A DNA stretch of 8,062 nucleotides from Gammaproteobacteria bacterium. Its GTDB lineage: Bacteria; Pseudomonadota; Gammaproteobacteria; UBA11654. The stretch lies in the NCBI GenBank assembly GCA_018672815.1, contig JABHDX010000077.1:1-8062 (forward strand), in the 5' to 3' direction. The translations under genes were made by a program, and so were the position numbers. Positions within the stretch are counted from its first letter, which is position 1; every line of letters begins with the position of its first letter. The notes beneath the pieces were generated by a model. That model made no database searches. It was not told where the DNA came from and saw only the letters and a list, made by a program, of their open reading frames with translations. This document shows, in pieces, positions 1-6,587 of this stretch.

Positions 1-1227
1 GCTGAAAAATCTATTTTTGCTAGAAAAAATTACTTCTATCCAGATTTACCAAAAGGTTATCAAATTAGTCAATATGAATTACCTATAGTTTTTAATGGTT
101 CAATTGAGATTCCAATTGATAATAACGATATGAAAACAATAAGAATTACAAGAGCACATCTTGAAGAGGATGCAGGTAAATCAATACACGATAAATTTGA
201 TAATGCTACTGCTGTTGACCTGAACAGAGCAGGCACGCCTTTACTTGAGATTGTCTCTGAGCCAGATTTAAGCTCTGCAGAAGAGGCATCAACATACATG
301 CAAAAAATACATCAACTTGTCCGTTATCTAAAAATATCAGATGGCAATATGCAAGAAGGTTCATTTAGGTGTGATGCAAATATTTCTTTAAAGCCCATTG
401 GCTCAAGTAAGCTTGGTACACGAGCAGAAATTAAAAATATAAACTCTTTCAGGTTTGTAGAGAAAGCTATTGAGTATGAAGTTGAACGACAAAAAGACAT
501 ATTAGAAGAAGGTGGATCAGTTACCCAGGAAACTAGATTGTATGATTCTGATAAAAATGAAACTAGATCTATGAGAAGTAAAGAAGAAGCTAATGATTAT
601 AGGTATTTTCCTGATCCAGATTTATTACCTATTTTAGTAGATAAAGAACTTATCAAAGAAATTAAAATAGACTTACCAGAGCTTTTTGAACAAAAAGTAG
701 ATCGATACATTAAAGATTATTCAATCAAGAAAGCAGATGCTATAGAGATTGCAAAAAATATAGATATTGCGGAATTTTATGAAGCAATAATTTCTCGTTT
801 TAAAGGTAACCCTCAGCAAGCTGCTAATTGGTTCCTTTCTGATTTAATGGGTCATATTAAAAAAGAAAATATTTCAATCACGGATTCCATAATTACACCC
901 GAATCTTCTGCTGAGTTATTGCAAAGAATAGCTGATAATGTTGTATCAGCCTCAATGACAAAAATTATCTTAAAACAATTAATAGAAACGACTGACTCTG
1001 TTGATGAAATTATAGAAGCACAAGGACTTAGACAAATCTCTGATATCGATCAAATTGAAGCAATAATTTTAGAAGTTTTAGAATCATACCCAGACCAGAG
1101 GGAACAGTATTTATCAGGTAAAGAGCAGGTTCTAGGTTTTTTGATTGGACAGGTAATGAAAAAGACTTCTGGTAAGGCTAATCCTAAAATAGTGAATAAA
1201 ATTTTATTAGAACAAATAAAAAAATAA
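1..1227 (+). CDS. gatB: Aspartyl/glutamyl-tRNA(Asn/Gln) amidotransferase subunit B, 5' end missing
   Basis: GatB is the tRNA-binding and kinase/transamidase subunit of GatCAB. This cytoplasmic complex converts Asp-tRNA(Asn) or Glu-tRNA(Gln) to the amide form, using ammonia released from glutamine by GatA. The reading frame is open from base 1 and gives 408 residues. Bacterial GatB is about 475 residues, so roughly 70 N-terminal residues lie to the left. Visible hallmarks are the FARKNYFYPDLPKGYQ segment (residues 6-21), the family signature VDLNRAGTPLLEIVSEPDL (72-90) and a later MRSKEEANDYRYFPDPDL segment. The C-terminal third matches the helical YqeY-like tRNA-binding tail and ends in a Lys-rich stretch. 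An ATG at 130 is internal, since clear GatB sequence precedes it. gatA and gatC are not in view. Which amide is made cannot be decided here; gammaproteobacteria with GlnRS use GatCAB for Asn. Confidence 0.96.
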   Translation, partial: AEKSIFARKNYFYPDLPKGYQISQYELPIVFNGSIEIPIDNNDMKTIRITRAHLEEDAGKSIHDKFDNATAVDLNRAGTPLLEIVSEPDLSSAEEASTYMQKIHQLVRYLKISDGNMQEGSFRCDANISLKPIGSSKLGTRAEIKNINSFRFVEKAIEYEVERQKDILEEGGSVTQETRLYDSDKNETRSMRSKEEANDYRYFPDPDLLPILVDKELIKEIKIDLPELFEQKVDRYIKDYSIKKADAIEIAKNIDIAEFYEAIISRFKGNPQQAANWFLSDLMGHIKKENISITDSIITPESSAELLQRIADNVVSASMTKIILKQLIETTDSVDEIIEAQGLRQISDIDQIEAIILEVLESYPDQREQYLSGKEQVLGFLIGQVMKKTSGKANPKIVNKILLEQIKK

Positions 1228-1229
1228 TC

Positions 1230-1248
1230 ATATATTATAAGAATATAT
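1230..1248. terminator. Weak AT-only inverted repeat between convergent genes
   Basis: ATATATT (1230-1236) and AATATAT (1242-1248) form a perfect 7-bp inverted repeat with a 5-base loop, 2 bases after the gatB stop. It sits where a terminator for gatB would be expected. However, it has no G-C pairs and no T-run follows it on the + strand, so an intrinsic terminator is doubtful. Confidence 0.2.
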
Positions 1249-1249
1249 A

Positions 1250-1293
1250 GGGAGATCGAAGAATATAGAAGAAAATAAAGGGAGATAGAAGAA
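1250..1293 (+). repeat. Purine-rich direct repeat, GGGAGATMGAAGAA twice
   Basis: Two 14-base copies, at 1250-1263 and 1280-1293, differ by one base (C or A at position 8) and start exactly 30 bases apart. They fill most of the 90-base spacer between gatB and the end of moeB. The + strand here is almost pure purine. No start codon or ORF accompanies them, and the sequence between and after the copies does not repeat well. This may be a small decayed duplication or simple-sequence drift. Confidence 0.6.
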
Positions 1294-1317
1294 AAAAAAC
1301 AATAATAATATAGGTAA

Positions 1318-2055
1318 TTAGTGATTTAAATCACAACTATTGGACTTCTTTATTTTAAATGATTGATAGTAATTGTTCTTTAAGTCAAAAATAGAAATCC
1401 TACTATTCAATTCTGTTTTATGCCCTATTAAAATTTTTATAGCTTCAGTAGTCGCCATTATTCCTGCATTGCCAGCTACTGATGAGAGAATACCATTTCC
1501 TTCGCAGGTCTCTATATTTTCATCATTGGATTGGTAAAGGCAATTTAAACACCCGTCTATTAAACTATCATTTCTAAATACTGCAATATGACACTCATAT
1601 CTTATGGCTGCAGCCATAATCATAGGTATTCTATTTCTTATACATATTTCATTCAGTTGTAATCTTGTTTGTATATTATCTGTACAGTCTATAACAATAT
1701 TGACCTCTGAAATTATTTGATCTAATTCTGCATTATTTAGCTTTTTATCAATGCTTTCAATCACAACATTAGGGTTAAAATGATGAAGCTTTTCTTTAGC
1801 AACAGTTGCTTTATTTTGATTGATATTATTTTCCTGGAATAATACTTGTCTTGGAAGATTTGAGATTTCAATTGTATCGTAGTCACAAAGAATAATTTTC
1901 CCAACACCACTATTAACTAGGTAAAGGCTTGCTATAGTTCCTATTCCACCAATTCCCATAATCAGAATTGATGATTCTTCTATTAATTTTTGTGATTCTT
2001 CATCAAAATCATTTAATCTTAAATGACCACTATAGCGATGTGATTGTGTACTCAT
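1318..2055 (-). CDS. moeB: MoeB/ThiF-family adenylyltransferase (E1-like), HesA/MoeB/ThiF group
   Basis: Members use ATP to adenylate the C-terminal glycine of a small sulfur-carrier protein (MoaD or ThiS) for molybdopterin or thiamin synthesis. At 245 residues it is close to E. coli MoeB (249). It shows the nucleotide-binding loop GIGGIG (residues 34-39), CDYDTIEISNLPRQ (57-70, with the ATP-contacting R69), K82, DCTDN (123-127, with D126 for Mg), a zinc pair CLNC (169-172) and the Cys of ETCEGNG (184). Two expected residues are absent. The Arg of the usual RYxR start (R14 in E. coli) is Gly10, and the final zinc CxxC is reduced to Cys241 followed by a terminal His245. It starts 5 bases after the prmC stop, as the last gene of prfA-prmC-moeB, a common gammaproteobacterial order. 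No clear Shine-Dalgarno sequence is seen, so translation is probably coupled. No partner MoaD or ThiS gene is in view, so the pathway is not settled. Confidence 0.85.
   Translation of the reverse strand: MSTQSHRYSGHLRLNDFDEESQKLIEESSILIMGIGGIGTIASLYLVNSGVGKIILCDYDTIEISNLPRQVLFQENNINQNKATVAKEKLHHFNPNVVIESIDKKLNNAELDQIISEVNIVIDCTDNIQTRLQLNEICIRNRIPMIMAAAIRYECHIAVFRNDSLIDGCLNCLYQSNDENIETCEGNGILSSVAGNAGIMATTEAIKILIGHKTELNSRISIFDLKNNYYQSFKIKKSNSCDLNH
1321..1334. promoter_or_regulatory. Perfect 14-bp palindrome resembling a CRP/FNR operator
   Basis: GTGATTTAAATCAC is its own reverse complement. With its flanks it reads AGTGA-N6-TCACA, one base away from the CRP consensus TGTGA-N6-TCACA. It also contains TGAT-N4-ATCA, close to FNR. 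It lies inside the last codons of moeB (encoding Cys-Asp-Leu-Asn-His) and far from any gene start, so a regulatory role is unlikely on position alone. Confidence 0.2.
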
Positions 2056-2060
2056 TTATT

Positions 2061-2912
2061 TCAAACTTTAAGAAAGCCTTCTGTAATTCTCGTATAACCA
2101 TTATAATCTTTTGTCGATATGATATTTACAAGGTTAAAATTTTGCATCATATTTTGGCAGAATTGACTTTGATCAAACCCATGTTCCATAATTAAAGATC
2201 CACCGGGCTCTAGAAAGAATTGAGATTTTTGGATGATAGAATAAATTGATTCTCTACCCTTATTATTAGCAAATAAAGCTATTTCAGGTTCATATTTTAA
2301 GATAAATTCATCATAGGAAGATTTATCATCTTGGTCAATGTATGGAGGATTTACAACAATGCTGTTAAATTGCATTTTTTCTAGATTATTGAACCAATCG
2401 GAAATAACAAAATCAATGTTCTGAATATTATTTTCTAAAGCATTATATTTAGCTAATGATAATGCTTTTTTTGAGATATCCGTCGCTGTTATTAAAGAAT
2501 TAGGTCTTTCTTTAGCTAATGATATCGATATAGCACCAGAGCCAGTCCCCAATTCTAGAATTTTATAGTTAACATTTTTCTTAGGTAGGTTCTTTAAAGC
2601 TCTTTCTACTAAACCTTCAGACTCAGGTCTGGGTATTAGGACATTTTTATTTACATTGAGTTTTACTGACCAAAACTCTTTTTTGCCAAGTATGTAAGCC
2701 ATTGGCATACCATTAGATCTTAATTCTATTGATTGATTAAATACTTTTTCTTGTTTTTTATTAACACAAAAATTTTTTTTATAAAAATCAATTCTATTAA
2801 TCTTTAAAGCATTAGCAAGAAGCATTTCTGCTTCCATTTTTGGGAATGTACAAATATCTTTTAATAAGCTAGAGCCTAGTTCTATTAGAGTATTACTAGC
2901 TGTTTCAGGCAT
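2061..2912 (-). CDS. prmC: Release factor glutamine methyltransferase (PrmC/HemK)
   Basis: PrmC transfers a methyl group from S-adenosylmethionine to the Gln of the GGQ motif of release factors RF1 and RF2, raising termination efficiency. The 283-residue length is normal. The N-terminal helical substrate-recognition domain (about 1-75) ends in MPMAYILGKKEFW (69-81). It is followed by LIPRPESEGLVE (92-103), the SAM-binding loop LELGTGSGAISI (119-130) and the catalytic NPPY motif (188-191), which holds the target Gln side chain. Near the end are EHGFDQ (243-248) and DYNGYTRITEG, typical of the family. It lies 6 bases downstream of prfA, the gene for its substrate, in the same operon. The start codon has no evident Shine-Dalgarno sequence, and a small hairpin overlaps the spot where one would be. 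Nothing is missing or broken. Confidence 0.96.
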   Translation of the reverse strand: MPETASNTLIELGSSLLKDICTFPKMEAEMLLANALKINRIDFYKKNFCVNKKQEKVFNQSIELRSNGMPMAYILGKKEFWSVKLNVNKNVLIPRPESEGLVERALKNLPKKNVNYKILELGTGSGAISISLAKERPNSLITATDISKKALSLAKYNALENNIQNIDFVISDWFNNLEKMQFNSIVVNPPYIDQDDKSSYDEFILKYEPEIALFANNKGRESIYSIIQKSQFFLEPGGSLIMEHGFDQSQFCQNMMQNFNLVNIISTKDYNGYTRITEGFLKV

Positions 2913-2916
2913 ATGT

Positions 2917-2932
2917 AATTAGTTTTCTAATT
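2917..2932 (-). other. Small hairpin over the prfA stop, just upstream of the prmC start
   Basis: AATTAG (2917-2922) and CTAATT (2927-2932) are a perfect 6-bp inverted repeat with a 4-base loop. In the leftward mRNA it spans the prfA stop codon and ends 4 bases before the prmC AUG, covering the usual ribosome-binding position. It has one G-C pair and would be weak. A role in coupling prmC translation to prfA is conceivable but unproven. Confidence 0.3.
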
Positions 2933-4001
2933 GCGACATTTGTTGAGCAGAATTTTCTTGTATTAATGCTTCAATCAAGCCATTAATATTACCTTCCATC
3001 ACCTCTAATAGATTATAAACCGTAAGACCAATACGATGATCTGTGATTCTACCTTGGGGAAAATTATAGGTTCTAATTCTTTCAGAACGATCACCACTGC
3101 CAATTAACATTTTTCTTTCTTCAGCTTGCTGTTTAGCTACTTTTTCATGTTCCATGTCATTAATTTTAGCTCTCAATAAAGTCATAGCTGCTGCTTTATT
3201 TTTATGTTGGGATCTTCCATCTTGGCATTCAACAACAATCCCAGTTGGGATATGGGTTAGCCTTACAGCAGAGTCTGTTTTATTAACATGTTGACCGCCC
3301 GCACCCGAAGCTCTATAAGTGTCTACTCTGATATCACTGGGATTCATTTCTATTTCATCCACTTCATCCATTTCGGCAATAATAGCTACTGTACAAGCAG
3401 AGGTATGGATTCTTCCTTGAGATTCTGTTTTAGGTATTCTTTGAACCCGATGGGTACCTGATTCAAATTTTAATTGTGAGAATACGCTCTCGCCTAGAAC
3501 TTTAGCAATAATTTCTTTGTAACCACCTTGACCACTTTCATTTTGATTCAATATTTCTATTTTCCAATTATTTTGCTCACAAAATCTTGCGTACATTCTA
3601 AATATATCTCCCACAAAAATAGCAGCTTCATCTCCACCAGTGCCTGCTCTAATTTCTAAAAATATGTTATTTTCATCCCTAGGGTCAGATGATAATAGTA
3701 GGGGGGTAATTTCCTCCTCAATTCTTTTTAATTGATCATCTATATCTAGAAGCTCTTCTTTTACTAAGGATTTGAGATCTTCATCATTATCTTCACTTAA
3801 CTTTAGTGCGGATTCTTTTTCATCCATTAAAGATTTAAATTGTTCAAAAAGTGATACAACAGGACCCAGTCTGGAATATTCCTTAGATAGCTTAACCATC
3901 AAGCTATTATTTTTTTGAACCTCTTCTTCTGACAATTGATTTGCAATAGAATGGTATTGTTTAACTATTAAGTTTAATTTATTTATGACTGAGTCTTTCA
4001 T
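2919..4001 (-). CDS. prfA: Peptide chain release factor 1
   Basis: RF1 reads UAA and UAG in the ribosomal A site and triggers release of the finished peptide. The protein is 360 residues, the standard length. The N-terminal domain is helical and coiled (about 1-100). The codon-recognition tripeptide P-x-T is present as Pro-Lys-Thr (190-192) within [16 protein letters not shown], which marks RF1 rather than RF2 (SPF). The catalytic GGQ is at 235-237 in [11 protein letters not shown], followed by [15 protein letters not shown]. The start [10 protein letters not shown] matches the usual RF1 N-terminus and is preceded by an AGGT ribosome-binding core at 7-base spacing. It is the first gene of prfA-prmC-moeB. 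In many gammaproteobacteria hemA lies directly upstream; here lolB does, divergently and with overlapping starts. Confidence 0.98.
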   Translation of the reverse strand: MKDSVINKLNLIVKQYHSIANQLSEEEVQKNNSLMVKLSKEYSRLGPVVSLFEQFKSLMDEKESALKLSEDNDEDLKSLVKEELLDIDDQLKRIEEEITPLLLSSDPRDENNIFLEIRAGTGGDEAAIFVGDIFRMYARFCEQNNWKIEILNQNESGQGGYKEIIAKVLGESVFSQLKFESGTHRVQRIPKTESQGRIHTSACTVAIIAEMDEVDEIEMNPSDIRVDTYRASGAGGQHVNKTDSAVRLTHIPTGIVVECQDGRSQHKNKAAAMTLLRAKINDMEHEKVAKQQAEERKMLIGSGDRSERIRTYNFPQGRITDHRIGLTVYNLLEVMEGNINGLIEALIQENSAQQMSQLEN

Positions 4002-4629
4002 TCAATATACCTATTACTGTAAAAGCTATTTTATACAGAAATTACATTTAAGTAGTCGATATTTAATAATTGCATTAGTTTTCTTACAACTTCTAGTCAC
4101 TGGTTGCACAATCAATCAATCTATTAACAACTCAGTTGATTGGGTAGATCATAATATTTCTAATTATAAGATTAATGGATATAGACTCAAAGGTTCATTC
4201 ACAGTAGAAATAAGAAATAGACCAATAATGAGTTCATTTGAGTTAAGCAATCATAATAACTCAACTGTATTTGTTGTCAGAAATTTTATAGGCCAAAGAA
4301 TCTTAACTGAAAATAGTGGAAGTGTAATATCTATTTTAGATAAATTAGATATCGATTTTTCAAAAAAAGAATATGAAATATTAAACAGCTATAAAATTGA
4401 TCTGCATTCTATTTTATTGGCAGATATTTCTAAGTTAGGTAATTATAGTTTTGCAGTTGATAAAGATGGAGTTCCAGAAAGTATAATTACTCCTGAATTG
4501 AATATCTTTTTTGATTCATTTCAGAGTATTAATAATATTATCATTCCTAGGAAAATTAGAATAACTTCAGAGCGGTTTAAGCTAACAATTGTGAATAGCA
4601 CATTTGATAATATAGAAATATCTTCATGA
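3985..4629 (+). CDS. lolB: Outer-membrane lipoprotein LolB (lipoprotein insertion), divergent
   Basis: LolB receives lipoproteins from the periplasmic carrier LolA and inserts them into the inner leaflet of the outer membrane. The 214-residue product has a hydrophobic stretch (about 26-38) ending in the lipobox LVTGC with Cys41 as the lipidation site. After it comes the weak but recognisable LolB pattern: W53-x2-H56, a [12 protein letters not shown] strand (61-72), an FIGQRI strand, a middle [13 protein letters not shown] segment and a late IIIPRKIRI plus KLTI strand pair. Sequence similarity to E. coli LolB is low, so part of the call rests on its position beside prfA and upstream of prs. 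The ATG at 3985 is the only conventional start in the frame before the lipobox. It gives an unusually long 25-residue n-region, overlaps prfA by 17 bases and has no Shine-Dalgarno sequence. In E. coli lolB is followed by ispE, which is absent here. Confidence 0.78.
   Translation: MTESFIQYTYYCKSYFIQKLHLSSRYLIIALVFLQLLVTGCTINQSINNSVDWVDHNISNYKINGYRLKGSFTVEIRNRPIMSSFELSNHNNSTVFVVRNFIGQRILTENSGSVISILDKLDIDFSKKEYEILNSYKIDLHSILLADISKLGNYSFAVDKDGVPESIITPELNIFFDSFQSINNIIIPRKIRITSERFKLTIVNSTFDNIEISS
4009..4012 (-). promoter_or_regulatory. Ribosome-binding site of prfA
   Basis: The leftward strand reads AGGT followed by 7 bases and then the prfA ATG. It supports the chosen prfA start and is one of the few recognisable Shine-Dalgarno cores in the window. 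It lies inside the lolB coding sequence. Confidence 0.5.
4030..4059 (-). promoter_or_regulatory. Candidate prfA operon promoter inside lolB
   Basis: On the leftward strand TCGACT (4059-4054, 4 of 6 to TTGACA) is followed after 18 bases by TATAAA (4035-4030, 5 of 6 to TATAAT). The -10 lies about 28 bases before the prfA start, a sensible distance. Because lolB and prfA overlap at their starts, any prfA promoter must lie within lolB. The match is only moderate in such AT-rich DNA. Confidence 0.3.
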
Positions 4630-4634
4630 GTAAC

Positions 4635-4663
4635 TTGACAGTCTATAACAGCAACTTCAGAAT
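4635..4663 (+). promoter_or_regulatory. Probable promoter for tRNA-Gln and prs
   Basis: A perfect TTGACA (4635-4640) is followed after the ideal 17 bases by CAGAAT (4658-4663, 4 of 6 to TATAAT). Transcription would start near 4670, about 20 bases before the mature tRNA. It lies immediately after the lolB stop, in the only gap before the tRNA, which makes the placement convincing. Confidence 0.55.
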
Positions 4664-4691
4664 GACACATCTAGTGGCTTAAAGAATTTTT

Positions 4692-4766
4692 TGGGGTGTA
4701 GCCAAGCGGTAAGGCAACGGGTTTTGATCCCGTGATGCGCAGGTTCAAATCCTGCCACCCCAGCCA
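4692..4766 (+). tRNA. tRNA-Gln (anticodon UUG), CCA encoded
   Basis: The cloverleaf can be folded by eye. The acceptor stem is TGGGGTG (4692-4698) with CACCCCA (4756-4762), perfectly paired. The D arm is GCC/GGC (4701-4715). The anticodon stem ACGGG/CCCGT (4717-4733) encloses the loop TTTTGAT, with anticodon TTG at 4724-4726. The T arm GCAGG/CCTGC (4739-4755) has the loop TTCAAAT. G4763 is the discriminator and CCA follows at 4764-4766. The U1-A72 pair is typical of bacterial glutamine tRNA. It lies 44 bases upstream of prs with no terminator between, so the two are probably cotranscribed and the tRNA cut out by processing. A tRNA-Gln beside prs is a known gammaproteobacterial arrangement. 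Confidence 0.97.
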
Positions 4767-4810
4767 AAAATAAGGCAGATTGTTTAATATATAAGGTATC
4801 CTTGTAAAAT

Positions 4811-5764
4811 ATGAATAAAGATAAACTAGTTATTTTTTCTGGCCCAGCATCACAAACATTGAGCTTGGATATTGCAAGATATATCAATCAACCTCTTGGA
4901 TGGATTCAAGTTAAAGAATTTAGTGATGGAGAAACGAGCGTTGAAATTTCTGAGAATATTAGAGGAATGGATGTTTTTTTGATTCAATCCACTTGTTCTC
5001 CTGCTAACCAGCATTTAATGCAGCTACTGTTGATGGCAGATGCGTGCAAAAGAGCCTCTGCTAAATCAGTTTCAGCTGTGATTCCATATTTTGGTTATTC
5101 TAGACAAGACAGAAGACCAAGAAACTCAAGAGGCCCTGTTTCAGCTAAACTAGTAGCAGATTTAATTGAAAAGTCAGGTATTTCCAGGGTTGTTACAATA
5201 GATTTACATGCGGATCAAATTGAAGGTTTCTTTTCAATACCTGTTGATAACATTTACTCATCCCAGGTTCTTTTGAGTGATATATGGAAAAATAAGTATC
5301 AAGATCTCGTCATTGTATCTCCTGATGTGGGAGGTGTATTAAGAGCTAGAGCTATAGCAAGAAGATTAGATAATGCCGGACTAGCTATTATTGATAAACG
5401 AAGAGAAGAGGCTAATAAGTCCGAAGTAATGAACATCATTGGTGATGTTGATGGTAAAACAACTATTATCTTTGATGACATGATAGACACAGCAGGAACC
5501 CTCTGTAATGCAGCTGCTGCCCTTAAAGAAAAAGGTTCTATTAAAACAGTTGCTTATGCAGCCCACCCTATTTTATCCGGTCCAGCAATAGATAGAATAA
5601 AAGAATCAGAGCTTGATGAGTTGGTTGTAACAGATACTATTCCTTTGACAGATGAAGCAATGAATATAGGAAAAATTAGACAACTCTCTGTTGCAGAACT
5701 AATAGGTGAAACAGTGAATAGAATAGTTGGAGATGAATCAGTAAGTTCGCTTTATGCAGATTAA
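4811..5764 (+). CDS. prs: Ribose-phosphate pyrophosphokinase (PRPP synthetase)
   Basis: Prs transfers pyrophosphate from ATP to ribose 5-phosphate, making PRPP for purine, pyrimidine, NAD, histidine and tryptophan synthesis. At 317 residues it matches the class I bacterial enzyme. Landmarks are [10 protein letters not shown] (37-46), YSRQDRR (96-102, ATP-binding loop), the family signature [11 protein letters not shown] (131-141), DKRREE (195-200, flexible catalytic loop with the Lys and Arg) and the PRPP-binding motif [10 protein letters not shown] (221-230). All expected catalytic residues are seen. The ATG is the natural start, since [11 protein letters not shown] aligns with the usual N-terminus. 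The only SD-like element, AAGG at 4793-4796, is 14 bases away and lies within a tiny inverted repeat with CCTT (4800-4803), so initiation may be weak or unconventional. It follows tRNA-Gln and precedes rplY. Confidence 0.98.
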   Translation: MNKDKLVIFSGPASQTLSLDIARYINQPLGWIQVKEFSDGETSVEISENIRGMDVFLIQSTCSPANQHLMQLLLMADACKRASAKSVSAVIPYFGYSRQDRRPRNSRGPVSAKLVADLIEKSGISRVVTIDLHADQIEGFFSIPVDNIYSSQVLLSDIWKNKYQDLVIVSPDVGGVLRARAIARRLDNAGLAIIDKRREEANKSEVMNIIGDVDGKTTIIFDDMIDTAGTLCNAAAALKEKGSIKTVAYAAHPILSGPAIDRIKESELDELVVTDTIPLTDEAMNIGKIRQLSVAELIGETVNRIVGDESVSSLYAD

Positions 5765-5883
5765 GTATTTTTTTATAATAAAAGGCAGATAATTCTAGTT
5801 TCATTGGTAAACATCGGTTATTATTCACCACCATTTTATTGAAAAAATAATAAAAGAATTTAAACAGTGTTCGAGAAAAAATA
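5765..5883 (+). promoter_or_regulatory. 119-base rplY leader with candidate promoter and AT-rich stem
   Basis: This is the longest non-coding gap in the window. It holds a perfect TATAAT at 5774-5779 with a poor -35 (TTTATG, 5751-5756, 17-base spacer). It also holds an 8-bp inverted repeat, TTATTATT (5818-5825) with AATAATAA (5846-5853), around a 20-base loop. No strong Shine-Dalgarno precedes the rplY ATG, only GAG at 5874-5876. In E. coli rplY is autogenously repressed by L25 through its leader; a similar role here is inference, and no 5S-like loop E mimic was confirmed. No terminator for prs is evident. Confidence 0.35.
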
Positions 5884-6585
5884 ATGAGTAATGAATTTAA
5901 TTTAATAGCAGAACTAAGAGAGCAAGGAGAAGGTACTTCGAGTTCAAGGCGTTTAAGAAGATCTGGTCTTGTTCCAGGTGTTATTTATGGTGCAGGTAAA
6001 GATACTATAAAGCTATCCATTGATCACAATCAGTTACTCAGAAAACTAAATATAGATAATTTTTTATCCAGTATAATTAGTATTAATATTAATGATAAGA
6101 AAGAAGATGTCTTAATTAAAGACATTCAGGTTCATCCTTCGAAGCAACAAGTAATGCATTTGGATTTTCTTAGAATTAAATCTGATGAAGTTATTAGAGT
6201 TAAGGTACCGGTTATTTTCTTGAATGAAGATTCAGCAACAGGCGTTAAATTAGAAGGAGGCACGGTTACTCCATTAATGAATGAGATTGAAGTTAGTTGT
6301 TTGCCAAGAGATCTCCCAGAGCATCTAGAGATTGATATTATCGATATGAAAGTTGATGATATGCTTTATTTGGAAGATATTGTGCTGCCTAGTGGAGTGG
6401 AGATTACCTTATTGACACAAGAAGAACCAAGTAATGAGCCAGTTGTTGCAGTCAGAGTTCTTAGAATTGCAGAAGAAGTTGTTGAAGAGGTTGAACTAGG
6501 AGAGGGAGAAGAAGGCGCCGAAGAAACTGATTCAGATGGTGATGAAGAGACTACAGAAGAGGAGTCTGAATCCAATAGCGATTGA
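5884..6585 (+). CDS. rplY: Ribosomal protein L25, long CTC/TL5 form
   Basis: L25 binds 5S rRNA in the central protuberance of the large subunit. The 233-residue product is the two-domain CTC form, longer than the 94-residue E. coli protein. The N-terminal 5S-binding beta-barrel (about 4-96) contains RRLRRSGLVPGVIYG (22-36) and IQVHPSKQQVMHLDFLRI (81-98). The C-terminal TL5-type beta domain (about 100-190) contains GVKLEGGTVTP and the CLPRDLPEHLEIDI strand. It ends in a strongly acidic tail (197-233) with 20 Asp/Glu in 37 residues and no Lys or Arg, a common feature of long L25 proteins. The ATG at 5884 gives the normal MSNEFNLIAELR start. pth follows within a few bases, the usual rplY-pth pairing, so both are probably made from one transcript. 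Confidence 0.96.
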   Translation: MSNEFNLIAELREQGEGTSSSRRLRRSGLVPGVIYGAGKDTIKLSIDHNQLLRKLNIDNFLSSIISININDKKEDVLIKDIQVHPSKQQVMHLDFLRIKSDEVIRVKVPVIFLNEDSATGVKLEGGTVTPLMNEIEVSCLPRDLPEHLEIDIIDMKVDDMLYLEDIVLPSGVEITLLTQEEPSNEPVVAVRVLRIAEEVVEEVELGEGEEGAEETDSDGDEETTEEESESNSD

Positions 6586-6587
6586 TT

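Noticed and set aside
69..299. Leftward ORF inside gatB
   Set aside because: It is the antisense of the conserved GatB signature region and a frame shadow only.
1968..2195. Rightward 75-codon ORF over moeB/prmC
   Set aside because: It lies entirely over two real genes on the other strand and has no recognisable protein character.
1..4766. Idea that gatB plus tRNA-Gln marks an indirect Gln-tRNA route at this locus
   Set aside because: tRNA-Gln beside prs is ordinary synteny, the two genes are over 3 kb apart, and gammaproteobacteria usually carry GlnRS. Without glnS and gltX data nothing can be concluded.
4657..4887. Leftward 76-codon ORF across the tRNA
   Set aside because: It is antisense to tRNA-Gln and the prs start. 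The AGVAGFEPAHHGIKTRCLTAW-like piece is the well-known artefact of translating the reverse strand of a tRNA.
5299..5566. Two leftward ORFs inside prs
   Set aside because: Both are shadows of a strongly conserved gene, and neither shows a domain or ribosome-binding site.
5769..5785. T-run and A-run after prs as an intrinsic terminator
   Set aside because: TTTTAT-A-ATAAAA is a tiny AT-only inverted repeat without a usable loop or G-C stem, so it is not a credible terminator.
6366..6575. Leftward Ser-rich ORF
   Set aside because: It is the antisense of the acidic L25 tail: GAA/GAG codons read backwards give Ser and Thr. No homology or start signal is seen.
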